A stretch of 64,000 nucleotides of DNA, taken from positions 1-64,000 of the forward strand of contig CAYGQD010000001.1 of NCBI GenBank assembly GCA_964351855.1. The letters are read 5' to 3'. The notes under the pieces are model-generated. The model did not search any database. It had not been told where the DNA came from and worked only from the letters and a program-made list of their open reading frames with translations. Of this stretch, positions 7,714-17,182 are shown one piece after another. Position 1 is the stretch's first letter. The number at the start of each line of letters is the position of its first letter. Position numbers and translations under genes: made by a program. The DNA is from JBCDHN01 sp964351855. Lineage in GTDB: Bacteria; Verrucomicrobiota; Verrucomicrobiia; Verrucomicrobiales; DEV007.

Positions 7714-10171
7714 GGAGACTCGAAGCGGAGTGTTCGAATTTAAACTCGTCCTTCTGGGCTGATCCTAAGATTCGGCGAAGGAGACCTCGCAAGGTAGGCT
7801 CATCGTCATCGAACCCCCCGTGAGTCGTTGAGGTTGAGTGCTTTTTATGGTCATTGCTATTGTCGTTTGGAGACTTGATCCATTCGACGTGAGGCAGATC
7901 CATCAACGACTTGAAGGCCCCGTCTTCTTTTTTCGCCCGCTCAATAAACTTCTCCATGCCGAGAATCGGCCAACCATCCCTTAGAAGAGGGATACGAATT
8001 TTTTCTTCGAGAGCGTTTGAAACAAGGTATAGAAGAGATTTGTTGTAGAGATGGGCACAGTGATCATCTTGCTCGGCGCGATCTGTAAGGGTATAAAGTG
8101 CGAGTCTGCGAATCGCTCGATTTGCTCCTTGGAGTTCAGGGGCGTAATACTCCTTGAAATGATCCAGAGAACAGGCTGGAGCCCAAAGATCTAACGTTTC
8201 AATGGTAAGATTTTGCCGCTGGGCCATTTCCTCAACCATGGGAGCTAGGAAGACAGCACCGGCGCTGTGACCTGCAAGATGGATTTCTACGTCAACGCCG
8301 TCTTTCACCAGTTTGGCAATCTCATCAATAACCAGGTGTGCGCCGCCATGTTGAGACTTTGTTGCCGCAAATGCGTTTTCTTTCATTTCTTTCCACTGCA
8401 TACGAGCACCCAGAGCGACTGCTATGGGCTCCAGCGCATCATCAAGCCGGTTGAGCATGAAGTCTTTGGTTGCATCCAGTGGACCTTCTGTTTTCCGTTG
8501 GTTAACCGCTTCTTTGAGGATATTTTTAAGCGTGGTCCAGAAGTCGGAGTGCCAGACAAAAGCCAGAGGATAAATCTCATTTTCCAAAAGTACTTCTCGA
8601 TATTCGGCGACACGTTGCGTGGCCGATTTGGCCGAAACAAGTCCGCCATGAGCGTAGAGCAAAATGCGTTTTCGTTTCCATTTCTTGGTAATTTTCACAA
8701 AGTCTTCTCGGACGATGCGTCGAATATCGTTCTCCGAATTTGCAAAATCTCCTTTGTCCTTGGGAATCCCATCATTTCCAAGGCTAATGATATGAGGACG
8801 TAAGTTTGCAAAGGAAGCCATCCCTTGGCCCGTTAAAGAGCGCTGAGAGAAGGTTGCCCCCGAAATGTTGGTTTGAGCTTTGATTGGCACACCCAGGCGC
8901 GAAACCCACACATCACGAGCATTCTCGAGCCAGTCGCTGTAGGATAACAATCCAAACCCATTGCGGCCCCAGCTTTCGCCCCAAGAATTTTGAATCCAAA
9001 AACCGTCGTCATTGTAGGCGACAATTGCAAAGGCATGGCCTCCCAAAACACCATCTTGGTAACGAATTCGTCCTGATGCCCCAACACTGTTCCATCCTGA
9101 GTGAACCATACCGGTTGCCATCACGACTCCGACCTCAGCCAACGCTCCGTGAATGGCGACGATATCCTGATGGTTGACCCGGTAGTATGCGCCTAGTGGT
9201 CTGGCTTGTGCGTCTCCCAGTCGCTCGTTGGTGAACTCATTCGGTTGTTCGCCAATGAAGTAGGGCCAAAGCTCTTCACTACAGACGCCATGCTTGTGCC
9301 AACCTTTCATTGCGCCACGAGCACTTGATCCCGAGTATTCCTCTCCAGGCCACTCGTCATGGCGGCGTGCCATTTCATACAGCATCCGAGGACTCACCGT
9401 GGTATGATCGGCAGCTCCGCTCCGGGTTCTGAGGAGGTAATTAACGACTGTCGCAAGTGCAAACCCCGTGCAGGCTCCCTCCTGTCCTTGGTTGAGGATT
9501 GGTGGATTGCTCTTTAGGTACGTCTCCAATTCAAGGCGGACCGGCACTTCAATCAATGTCGGCTCAAACATTCGATCTCGAAAGTCTAAAGTATCAGGAA
9601 GGGCCGGCGGGGCTTTGTCAGGATAAGTCACTCTCCCGCTACCACTAACTTCGTTGGAGATTAGCGATACCCCATCAGGCAGAGGATAGGAAATTTCACA
9701 TTCATCATCAGTTACCAATCCAAGATGCTCAGCAAGGCCAGGTGAAAGGTCGACAACCCGGTTGGTCCAGACCGCTGGTCCCCAGTCGACCGGCTTTGCC
9801 AAGGCGGTTGCCCCCGTTTCTGGGTTGGTGACCTTTACCATAACTCCAGCCAACCATGACTTTGGAGTAACTGAATAGGACCACCGTGCTGCTAGGTAGA
9901 ACGTATCCGGATTGAGACGGCGTGCCAATCCTGTTGTTCCCGTGGGCTGTCTTTCGAGGAAGTAGTCTTCGAATTTATGGAAGTTCGAGTGGGAAACCAA
10001 TGCCAGCCCTTCTGATGGACTCACCCCGGGATCATTGGGGCCTCCGAATGTTGACATTCGTCCTCGAGTGACTTCATCGCGGCTTGTTGGGAAACTCGAC
10101 TTTTTCAAGACGACTTTCTTTTTTGCGCTCTTCTTGCGCGACGAACCTGCCTTTTTCTTTGGATCTGCCAT
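7685..10171 (-). CDS. multidomain papain-like protease with alpha/beta hydrolase domain
   Basis: The protein has 828 residues. A Lys/Ser-rich N-terminus (1-30) leads to a region about 90-165 that may be a small beta-barrel. A C1 papain-like domain follows: Q228 and C234 in NQGQEGACTGFAL, H379 in GGHAFAIVAYN, N395 in QNSWGESWG, so the catalytic set is complete. From about residue 500 an alpha/beta hydrolase begins (RILLYAHGGLV), with the nucleophile S636 in AGHSAGAV. No signal peptide is seen. Such a protease-hydrolase fusion could be an effector or a maturation enzyme; which one cannot be decided. It is transcribed away from the nuclease/patatin genes next door. Confidence 0.75.
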   Translation of the reverse strand: MADPKKKAGSSRKKSAKKKVVLKKSSFPTSRDEVTRGRMSTFGGPNDPGVSPSEGLALVSHSNFHKFEDYFLERQPTGTTGLARRLNPDTFYLAARWSYSVTPKSWLAGVMVKVTNPETGATALAKPVDWGPAVWTNRVVDLSPGLAEHLGLVTDDECEISYPLPDGVSLISNEVSGSGRVTYPDKAPPALPDTLDFRDRMFEPTLIEVPVRLELETYLKSNPPILNQGQEGACTGFALATVVNYLLRTRSGAADHTTVSPRMLYEMARRHDEWPGEEYSGSSARGAMKGWHKHGVCSEELWPYFIGEQPNEFTNERLGDAQARPLGAYYRVNHQDIVAIHGALAEVGVVMATGMVHSGWNSVGASGRIRYQDGVLGGHAFAIVAYNDDGFWIQNSWGESWGRNGFGLLSYSDWLENARDVWVSRLGVPIKAQTNISGATFSQRSLTGQGMASFANLRPHIISLGNDGIPKDKGDFANSENDIRRIVREDFVKITKKWKRKRILLYAHGGLVSAKSATQRVAEYREVLLENEIYPLAFVWHSDFWTTLKNILKEAVNQRKTEGPLDATKDFMLNRLDDALEPIAVALGARMQWKEMKENAFAATKSQHGGAHLVIDEIAKLVKDGVDVEIHLAGHSAGAVFLAPMVEEMAQRQNLTIETLDLWAPACSLDHFKEYYAPELQGANRAIRRLALYTLTDRAEQDDHCAHLYNKSLLYLVSNALEEKIRIPLLRDGWPILGMEKFIERAKKEDGAFKSLMDLPHVEWIKSPNDNSNDHKKHSTSTTHGGFDDDEPTLRGLLRRILGSAQKDEFKFEHSASSLRDQRNSMGL

Positions 10172-10649
10172 AAGTATAGGTTTTAAAAAACCTGAAAAAT
10201 GTCAATAAATTAATTGGGCTGCCAGCACTTTTCCAGCCAGTCTACGGCAACTTATCCCAATTTCTGGCTCCCAAAATTGTAGAGGGAGATTTGAGATTTC
10301 AATCTAGGTGAATGCTGCATCTTGATCGATCGCCTCCACTTTTGAAGGAGGGGCCAGCGATCTAAATGGCTTGCGAAGGGAGAAACGACGCCCGCGTCAC
10401 AGTCTTCGTTATCGGCATAACTAACTGAAAGGGAGCCTCGACACCATGACGAAAGCGATTTCCAAACTACCAATCCTCTGACTTTGTGCGGCATCGACTT
10501 GGGTAGGCAACAGTGACCTGTGAGAATTCCAAGATACTTAATAGTTAGGCCGATTCGAATATTCGACCCTGATGAAAGATACTTCACAAATCATCAATTT
10601 CACAAAAAAAGCCTTGCTGTTGTAAGAGGTCTGAGAATAGCTTTGAACT
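10172..10649. other. intergenic region between divergent genes
   Basis: These 478 bases separate the divergent papain-like and EEP genes and should hold both promoters. I see no conserved gene, and no strong hairpin. A 111-codon frame on the minus strand (10252-10587) has no protein-like conservation. Confidence 0.5.
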
Positions 10650-11825
10650 ATGGAGAATCGGGTATTTAACATCGTTGGATTTCAGCTTAGTATTGTTTTT
10701 TGTTCTCTCATTTCAATTGAGGCGAGTGAATTGCGAGTCTTGACATGGAATGTGGAGAGTGGAGGAAGTCGTGCTAGCTCTATCGGAGAGCGTTTGTCAG
10801 AACTTCAATCCTCACCCGAGGGGCCTTATGATCTGATTGGGCTCACAGAAGTTCTGCCGAGTGACCCAACAACCCTCTTACCGTCTATCGAATCAGATGG
10901 AATTACCTACGAGGCAGTGATCTCTGCCAGCGGAGGGAGTGATCGTATGATGATCTTGTTTCGAAAGGAGCGATTTTCATTCAATGAATCAAATTTTTCG
11001 GAAGAACTCACACGGCATGATGGAATTGACTTCCCCTCTGGAAATCTTAGGCGGCCATTGTTCGTTGAGCTGCAAGACAAACAGAACAGTCACCTTGAAC
11101 TCATCTTCATGGTGAATCATCTCGCGCGCGGAAACGGTGAGAAGAGAAGGCTTCAAGCCAGACTGCTGCGAGAGTGGGCTCGTGATCAAGATTTGCCCAT
11201 CATCGCGGTGGGGGATTACAATTTTGACTTTGATTTCAATCAGCTGACGGGCAATCGCTCGATGGCTACCTTTATGCGTAGAGAGGCAAGGGATGGTGGC
11301 GATTTTATTTGGAAGTGGATCATTCCGTCTTCCAAGATTGTCACCTCAGGGGAAGGCCCCACAAAAAATGTTCATTTCTTGGCAGATTTTGTCGATACAA
11401 ATTGGTCTGACCGAAACGAAGATCGTAAGGATGATTTTCCAGACTCAATTCTTGACTTCATCTATACAGCCAATGGTGCCAAAGACTGGGATGTGGAGTC
11501 GCGGATTATCGCCGTTGATGGAGATTTTCCGGATGATGAAAGGACCAGTGATCACCGCCCTGTCAGGGCGGTTTTCTCTAACCTACCAGCGGGAGCCGGT
11601 GCGCCCTTTCATAGGGAGGTATTTCATCCGTTCACCGCCAAAAATTTACTGGCTGAGGAGCGTGACCTTGCTAGAGGAGTTGAAGCTTTAGCGTCAACCT
11701 TGCCCAGCACTCGGGTTAGCACAGTGGATGGTTTGAATCGGGCTAAGAAACGATCGTTGATCGAGAAAAAGATCAAGCTACTTCAAGCTGAGATTGAGCT
11801 TTTAGAAATGGATCTCGAAGACTGA
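10650..11825 (+). CDS. exported endonuclease/exonuclease/phosphatase-family protein
   Basis: The 391-residue protein begins with a signal-peptide-like segment (hydrophobic residues 8-23, possible cleavage after EAS). The EEP fold follows with LRVLTWNVESGG (Asn), IGLTEVL (Glu), AVGDYNFDFD (Asp) and TSDHRPVRAVF (Asp-His) in the expected order, so metal binding and catalysis look intact. The family includes DNase I-like nucleases and phosphodiesterases acting on lipids or sugars. The C-terminal 90 residues are helical with a terminal coiled coil (KKIKLLQAEIELLEMDLED). It precedes a patatin phospholipase and a lipoprotein on the same strand. Confidence 0.8.
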   Translation: MENRVFNIVGFQLSIVFCSLISIEASELRVLTWNVESGGSRASSIGERLSELQSSPEGPYDLIGLTEVLPSDPTTLLPSIESDGITYEAVISASGGSDRMMILFRKERFSFNESNFSEELTRHDGIDFPSGNLRRPLFVELQDKQNSHLELIFMVNHLARGNGEKRRLQARLLREWARDQDLPIIAVGDYNFDFDFNQLTGNRSMATFMRREARDGGDFIWKWIIPSSKIVTSGEGPTKNVHFLADFVDTNWSDRNEDRKDDFPDSILDFIYTANGAKDWDVESRIIAVDGDFPDDERTSDHRPVRAVFSNLPAGAGAPFHREVFHPFTAKNLLAEERDLARGVEALASTLPSTRVSTVDGLNRAKKRSLIEKKIKLLQAEIELLEMDLED

Positions 11826-12178
11826 GGGTAGAAGCTATGAACTGAATTCTGGTAGCGCTTGATTGTTCGAGTCCAGCAAGTAATCAGAGGAATTTGTCAG
11901 GCTGTACCTACCGGAGCAACTCTCTGCTTGGAGTTGAGTGAAGAGCTAAAGGGGACCCTTCACAATCCATCAATTTGCTGCTGGATAGCGGCCCCAGGTT
12001 CTAACAAAGTTATTGAGCGCCAATCTGAACTCAAAGATCCGTCATCATCAAAGCCGAAATGTTCGATCAGCTGATTTTGCAATTTTTATTCTAGACAAAT
12101 TCGCAAATCCGAGGCTTCGTCTACAGGGGTGTTAGAGCAAACCGAAATTTTGAGTAGCGCAGGGAAATCGTTTTTAGG
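11826..12178. other. intergenic region, 353 bases
   Basis: The stretch lies between two same-strand genes. I see no gene, terminator or repeat in it. Confidence 0.5.
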
Positions 12179-15100
12179 ATGAATTTGAAGTGTTGTAGCG
12201 ATTGGCGAGGCGTTTTACGGAGACTCGATCCAAAGGCATTTTTCAAAGATAGGCTCGAAGAGCTAAATTTGGTCATTCGGAAGCCTGCGTTTTGGGCGAC
12301 AGGCTCAGTCATCAGCCGCCTATTCGGCCATCTGGGAATTTGGTTGCCCGTCCTGTTCATTCATTGGGCCATCGTTTGGTGGTATTTTGTGGATAGGTTC
12401 GGAATACCGCTGCTTTTTTGGTCAGACAATAATTGGCATGCTTTCCTGGCAGGTTTCTCATCCTCACTTCTTCTCGGATTTGCAACGGTTGCTTTTGTAG
12501 TCGTTGATTACTCTCTTTGGATCTATCAACGAATCGAATTGGCGGATAGGCTCTCTACAGGAACTCAGGATGTATCTGAAGGTTACCCTCATTGGTCAAA
12601 CTCACTCTACAATGACTTTCACTCCTCCAAAAGGCACCCCAATCAGTCCTTTCTGGATATGTTGGAATTTCAGGCGTATTTGGTTCGTCGATTGTTTTTC
12701 GCAGCACTAACAATTGGATTCATTTCGTTCGCGCTGAGTTTTGCTCTTGGTCTGCCGTTCGGTGACCAAGAAACCGATAAAAGCAATGTGTTCCATCCGG
12801 TTCAAGATGGCTGGAAAGGTGTTCCACTTTTTGGCGGTATCGTGTTGGGGTGCGTGGTTATTGTTGGGATTAGTCGGTTTCAAATTGCGCTACTACGCCA
12901 GCGTGAGAAGCTACTTGGTTGGGTGTTTTCGAATACGGAATCTGTTTATGAGAGAGGGCTGAGAGTCTTTCGGTGGATTGACCGAAAATTCGATCTGGCA
13001 ACCCGATTTTTGCTCAGATTGGAGCCCTCTAAAGAAGATGAAGAGGCGAATTCCGAAGAAAAGACTGATCAAAATGAAAATGACCTCCCAAATTTGGCGC
13101 TACTGTTTCACTCACTTTGGGCGCTTCTTTGGTTCTTTTCATTCTACTTGTGCTTTGCGGCTGCGCCACTGCTGCCCTGGACGAGCGAAGTCGCTGCAGT
13201 GCCTGCGATTTGCGCCTTCTTTGGGGGAGTCGTTGCTTTGTATGTAATTGCAATTTTCCTCTTGCGAAGGTTTCGACTTTTTGGAGGAGCTCTAATTCTT
13301 TTCTCTTTTGGTATTGGGGTGATTTTTTCCCCGAATGTTCGATACCCAGTTGAAGGGTTTCACGTTCGAGAAACGGTTGGAGATAGGGCAAATAGTGAAG
13401 TCCGAGTTCAGGAATTCCATCGACTCGAATCCCCAACATTTGATCACCGGCCGGATTTCTCGCCTGACGCAGAGCGTTTGGGTGACTCACTTGCGTCCGA
13501 TATTTCTCCAACCCTTTACCGAAACCATCGGGGGCTGGGCGAGGACGCGCAATGGTGGCAGCCCGACAAGCCAATGGTAATCGTCTGTGTTAGTGGCGGA
13601 GGGATTACAGCAGAATTGTGGGCTACCAGAATGCTAACGAAAATCAATTCGAAGTTGACGGTCCTTAATCATTACCAAGAGCCCTTCTCCGATCATGTTC
13701 GCTTGATTACGGGAGCATCAGGCGGAATGGTAGGTGCTTCTGCCTGGGTTGGATTATTGGCGAGCATTTCCGACTACTACGTTCCGGTGCATCCCTATAT
13801 TTCCAGATCAAGGGAAGGCGATTCCAAACTCGATGTCAAAGGGGTCAAGGAACTACTAAGCAATCGCAAAAAACCGGTCGTCTTTGGCCACTGCACTCGG
13901 AGACATCAAGAGGTTTTGTCTGAATTGGCTAGGGAGGCCAAGCAGTCAGGAAATGCAGAATTCGATTTTTGGTTTTTAGCTGAATTGGAGCAGCGGCTGT
14001 GTAGCAAATCAAGCGATGATCAGCTTTCAGAAGTGGTCCACTCGATGATGTTTCGGGATTGGGGGCCACTAGGCCTTCTCGTGCATTTTGGCAACTGGAA
14101 GGATAGGGGGCTAATCCTTGAAGAGCAGTGGAAACGGCTCTATCAGCCACCCCGCGTAGTCTATCGCTCTGTGACTGAGGATATGCGAACGGAAATCGAA
14201 TTTCGGGATAAGTTGCCGACTGGTGGTCTGACCAGTTACGTAGACTTTAGCTTTAAAGATCTTCTTCCGCTGGAAGCTGGTGGGAAAATTCCTTCTCTAA
14301 TTGTGAGTCCAGCGCTAAGTGATGATGGAAGGCGTGTCTTGTTTAGTAACTTAGAGATTTCTCGCCTCTGTCAGGCAGTACGGGGTATCGACAATGGGTC
14401 ATGGGCTCCCGCCACACACCCTTCTTTGGATGGCCGGCAACTCTTGTCGGACCAGTGTTATGAGGAGATCCCGCTTCGAAGGTTTCTGCGCCTCAACGCT
14501 ACGTTTCCTCTGATTTCTCCCCCTGCATCGTTCAATGTTGCGCCGAAGCCCATTCATTTTGTGGATGCCGGCTATTATGATGTGCATGGTGCCAGTGTTG
14601 CCCTGGAGTGGCTAAGAGAGTATTGGCTGCCAGCGATTCGTGAGAATAATCCAAATGCACCTCGCCACGTGATTGTGATTGAGCTTGATGCCTATCCTAG
14701 ATTTGGGCCTCGGGGAGAAAAGGAACGGGAGCCAACTTTCGTGGGGGAGGCACTGGATCATCTTTTACATGAAATCAAGTATCCACTGAACGGCTTAATG
14801 AAGCGTTCTCGAGCGAACGGGTTTCGAAATGATGAGGCCTTAGAGGGATTCTTGGAAGTTTACGGGGAACCTGAAGACGGTCGAAGGACAGTAATTCAAT
14901 GTTTCCGGTTTACCAATATTGAGCGTGCATCATTGAGCTGGAAGCTGAGCGAGGCAGAGAAGAAGCGAATTTATGATTGGAGTGACGCCATCACAGGAGC
15001 AGGAAGAAGCCAGCAACAACGTAGTAGAATGGGGATTCAAGGTCGAGATGATGGAATTGAGACCGAGAGTACTGAGGATACCTTGGGTCACCCCGGAGAT

Positions 15101-15232
15101 ATCAAAGATGATCAGCAAAGACAGGAAATTTATGAGAAACTAGGAGCATTAGAAATCGATCAGTTCGAGAAATTGAAGGCAATATGGGCAAATGCTGCGT
15201 GGCGAAAGGATACAAGTGAAAACACCAAATAG
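12179..15232 (+). CDS. multi-TM protein with patatin-like phospholipase domain
   Basis: This 1017-residue protein has two halves. Residues 50-390 contain several hydrophobic segments (LFIHWAIVWWYFV, SSLLLGFATVAFVVVDYSLW, LFGGIVLGCVVIVGI, LIVLFFSFG-like stretches), so it is an integral membrane protein. The second half is patatin-like: VIVCVSGGGITAELW gives the oxyanion Gly-rich loop, GASGGMVGASAW near residue 512 the G-x-S-x-G nucleophile, and HFVDAGYYD near residue 795 the Asp of the Ser-Asp dyad. It probably hydrolyses acyl lipids at the membrane. The C-terminal tail is charged. The patatin-membrane fusion is larger than usual. ATG 12179 has no obvious Shine-Dalgarno. Confidence 0.8.
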   Translation: MNLKCCSDWRGVLRRLDPKAFFKDRLEELNLVIRKPAFWATGSVISRLFGHLGIWLPVLFIHWAIVWWYFVDRFGIPLLFWSDNNWHAFLAGFSSSLLLGFATVAFVVVDYSLWIYQRIELADRLSTGTQDVSEGYPHWSNSLYNDFHSSKRHPNQSFLDMLEFQAYLVRRLFFAALTIGFISFALSFALGLPFGDQETDKSNVFHPVQDGWKGVPLFGGIVLGCVVIVGISRFQIALLRQREKLLGWVFSNTESVYERGLRVFRWIDRKFDLATRFLLRLEPSKEDEEANSEEKTDQNENDLPNLALLFHSLWALLWFFSFYLCFAAAPLLPWTSEVAAVPAICAFFGGVVALYVIAIFLLRRFRLFGGALILFSFGIGVIFSPNVRYPVEGFHVRETVGDRANSEVRVQEFHRLESPTFDHRPDFSPDAERLGDSLASDISPTLYRNHRGLGEDAQWWQPDKPMVIVCVSGGGITAELWATRMLTKINSKLTVLNHYQEPFSDHVRLITGASGGMVGASAWVGLLASISDYYVPVHPYISRSREGDSKLDVKGVKELLSNRKKPVVFGHCTRRHQEVLSELAREAKQSGNAEFDFWFLAELEQRLCSKSSDDQLSEVVHSMMFRDWGPLGLLVHFGNWKDRGLILEEQWKRLYQPPRVVYRSVTEDMRTEIEFRDKLPTGGLTSYVDFSFKDLLPLEAGGKIPSLIVSPALSDDGRRVLFSNLEISRLCQAVRGIDNGSWAPATHPSLDGRQLLSDQCYEEIPLRRFLRLNATFPLISPPASFNVAPKPIHFVDAGYYDVHGASVALEWLREYWLPAIRENNPNAPRHVIVIELDAYPRFGPRGEKEREPTFVGEALDHLLHEIKYPLNGLMKRSRANGFRNDEALEGFLEVYGEPEDGRRTVIQCFRFTNIERASLSWKLSEAEKKRIYDWSDAITGAGRSQQQRSRMGIQGRDDGIETESTEDTLGHPGDIKDDQQRQEIYEKLGALEIDQFEKLKAIWANAAWRKDTSENTK

Positions 15233-15461
15233 CCGCGCAATCCTGAACTCTCAAAAGGCTAAGGTGGACATCACAAGCTCACGCATCTAAAAAGAAGTCT
15301 AGACTTCGACGCGAAAGGCTGTCTTATTCGAAACTCAATCGGTGATCTCACCTATCGGTGAATCTGTTTGAATTTCCGATTCGGAACATGAAGCGGTAGA
15401 TCGATCAATTTTGTGGGCATGTTAGGATGGACAACACAAAATTGTTGGCTATCTTGATCCG

Positions 15462-16625
15462 ATGAATTCTATGCGAATGGGGATGAGATTTGGTTTTTTG
15501 CTAGCTCTGACCGTTTTCCTGGTTGGCTGCTCAGCTCCTGAGCTTCACGTTCAGTCAATGGCACTGAACCGCGTTGTGCATCAGCACCGTTCTGAAACGA
15601 TGCTTTTGAACATTGTCAGAGCTTCACAAGGGCACAGCATGACGATTACTGGGATCGACAATTCCAACGTAACAACAAGCCGAACGGTTGGTGCCGATTT
15701 TGCCTTTCCATTTGGCCCTATGAGTAGCGGAAACTACTCAGGCACTCTCTCTACGACGTCAGGCGCGGAACCCTATTTGAGTGTTGGCGTCTTGGATATG
15801 AAAAAGGAATTTCTCACAGGCTTTCAGACTCCAGTCACCGCATCAACCGTTGGCCATTTTGTTGATCAGGGCTGGTCGCCTGTCTTGCTTGCGATGGTCA
15901 TGATCGAAAGACTTGAAGCACCGAGGGACTTGTTTGTTAGCTTGCTGACGGATCAAGACAAGGAGGAATTGGGTCGTGAGGGGATTCATGACCCCGGAAG
16001 CACATTATCGGATCCCGTGATTCTAGAAAACCAGCCGGGCAATGTTCTTTTTGAGATCTTTTCCCGGGACATTAGTCAAGCCGTTAGCCTTGGTAGGGTA
16101 AGTGTCGTAAGGCAGCCAAGTGAAGAAGCAGGGGAACAAGAAAAGCAATTTCTCCTTACGCCCGAAGAGGCCAAGCATTTTGTGGCAGCCTTTCCTGGGG
16201 AATACGTAGTGATTCAACGCGGTGACAAACTCCAGGTAACAAAGCCTGCGGTAGAGGAAAGTGTGGTTCAAGTCGGGAACGAAAGAGGTGGCTATCAACC
16301 TAAGATCGTATTTCGATCTCCAGAGGGTATGATGTATTACCTCGGCGAGTTGGCAAGGTTGTCGCTCGCGAACAAAACTGGACCAGTGGTCCATAGTTCG
16401 AAAAGAGGGGAGCAGCCATTGTTCGTGCTGGCGAGAGTCCCCGGGGAAAGGACTGGTTCAGAGCTTACCGTGGCATTTCGTGGGCGCCATTTCGGAATCC
16501 CCAAAAATGGTGGAGGGCGTTCTCTCGACTGCCTGCGCCTAATTCAGCAAGTCATCCAGCTACAACAAGGTGACATCGAACCGGAGTCTAGTCAGATTCG
16601 GGTGATCGGATCTTCTCTACGTTAA
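15462..16625 (+). CDS. lipoprotein of unknown function
   Basis: The N-terminus is a lipoprotein signal with lipobox LVGC and Cys at residue 23. The mature part begins SAPELHVQSMALNRVVHQH and includes SETMLLNIVRASQGHSMTITGI, a segment found in uncharacterised lipoproteins that I recall beside patatin genes in other bacteria. The 387-residue product should sit in the outer or inner membrane facing the periplasm. It follows the patatin gene by 229 bases on the same strand; the intervening stretch shows no terminator. A partnership with the patatin is an inference from context. Confidence 0.7.
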   Translation: MNSMRMGMRFGFLLALTVFLVGCSAPELHVQSMALNRVVHQHRSETMLLNIVRASQGHSMTITGIDNSNVTTSRTVGADFAFPFGPMSSGNYSGTLSTTSGAEPYLSVGVLDMKKEFLTGFQTPVTASTVGHFVDQGWSPVLLAMVMIERLEAPRDLFVSLLTDQDKEELGREGIHDPGSTLSDPVILENQPGNVLFEIFSRDISQAVSLGRVSVVRQPSEEAGEQEKQFLLTPEEAKHFVAAFPGEYVVIQRGDKLQVTKPAVEESVVQVGNERGGYQPKIVFRSPEGMMYYLGELARLSLANKTGPVVHSSKRGEQPLFVLARVPGERTGSELTVAFRGRHFGIPKNGGGRSLDCLRLIQQVIQLQQGDIEPESSQIRVIGSSLR

Positions 16626-16689
16626 GAACGAGAAGAAAGCTTACCAACGAGCCTGATTCGGATTGAGAACCTCTCTCGCCTTCGTAGCT

Positions 16690-16818
16690 GCTTATCGGGT
16701 CGCCGCGCTCGTCGGTGAAGAACTTCAAGTTACGCTCGTCGCGATGGCAGTGCCGACGCTAGCCAGAAAGCGATTCGAGATGCGATTTTGAACCAACAGG
16801 AAGAAGGAGCTGGTTAGT
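16690..16818 (+). pseudogene. remnant of a second ParB-like HTH C-terminus
   Basis: The bases encode YRVAALVGEELQVTLVAMA, then after a one-base shift ASQKAIRDAILNQQEEGAG and a stop. This matches the last 45 residues of the DUF4407-HTH protein (YRIAAVADEALQENLIEMA, ASQKAIRDVILNQQEG). The upstream part is missing. It shows that a related gene once stood here, next to the relaxase operon. Confidence 0.8.
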
Positions 16819-17182
16819 GGTTACCGGAGTTTTTTCGGCTCTGACTCCAGTTTCTTCCAGAGATCCTCGTTCTCGATGGTTCCTGATACTTGCTTCGGCG
16901 CCGTTCGACCCAACTCTTGAAGTCGGTGCTTTCTCGCTTCTCTTTCGCGATCTTCAGCGCGGCTTTGGCTTTTGCCTCTGCCGGAGATTTTGTTTGCGCT
17001 CCAAGGTAGCGGCCCGAGGCGTTCAGGATTTTGTCGACCTCGCTTGCGGCAATCATGACACGACCATACTCCGTGATGCCTGCGATCCGTCCCGCATACA
17101 ACTGGCGATACGCCCAACTCTGCGATTTGTTGAAGAGCTTGGCGAATTCCAAGGGGGTATAGGTCAGTCGTTTTTCGGTCAC
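16814..17182 (-). CDS. small helix-turn-helix (excisionase-like) protein
   Basis: The first 55 residues read as an HTH_17/MerR-type fold (YTPLEFAKLFNKSQSWAYRQ...GRVMIAASEVDKIL). The rest is Lys/Arg/Glu-rich and probably helical. The start is GTG 17182, overlapping the previous stop as GTGA. It is the last gene of the four-gene relaxase operon. It could be an accessory DNA-binding protein of the relaxosome or a regulator of the operon; sequence alone does not separate the two. Confidence 0.7.
   Translation of the reverse strand: MTEKRLTYTPLEFAKLFNKSQSWAYRQLYAGRIAGITEYGRVMIAASEVDKILNASGRYLGAQTKSPAEAKAKAALKIAKEKRESTDFKSWVERRRSKYQEPSRTRISGRNWSQSRKNSGNH

Noticed and set aside
10252..10587. 111-codon minus-strand frame in the papain/EEP intergenic region
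   Set aside because: No protein-like conservation or start signal; it occupies the place where both divergent promoters should lie.
13029..13574. 181-codon minus-strand frame
   Set aside because: It is antisense to the membrane half of the patatin gene, which has clear domain evidence.
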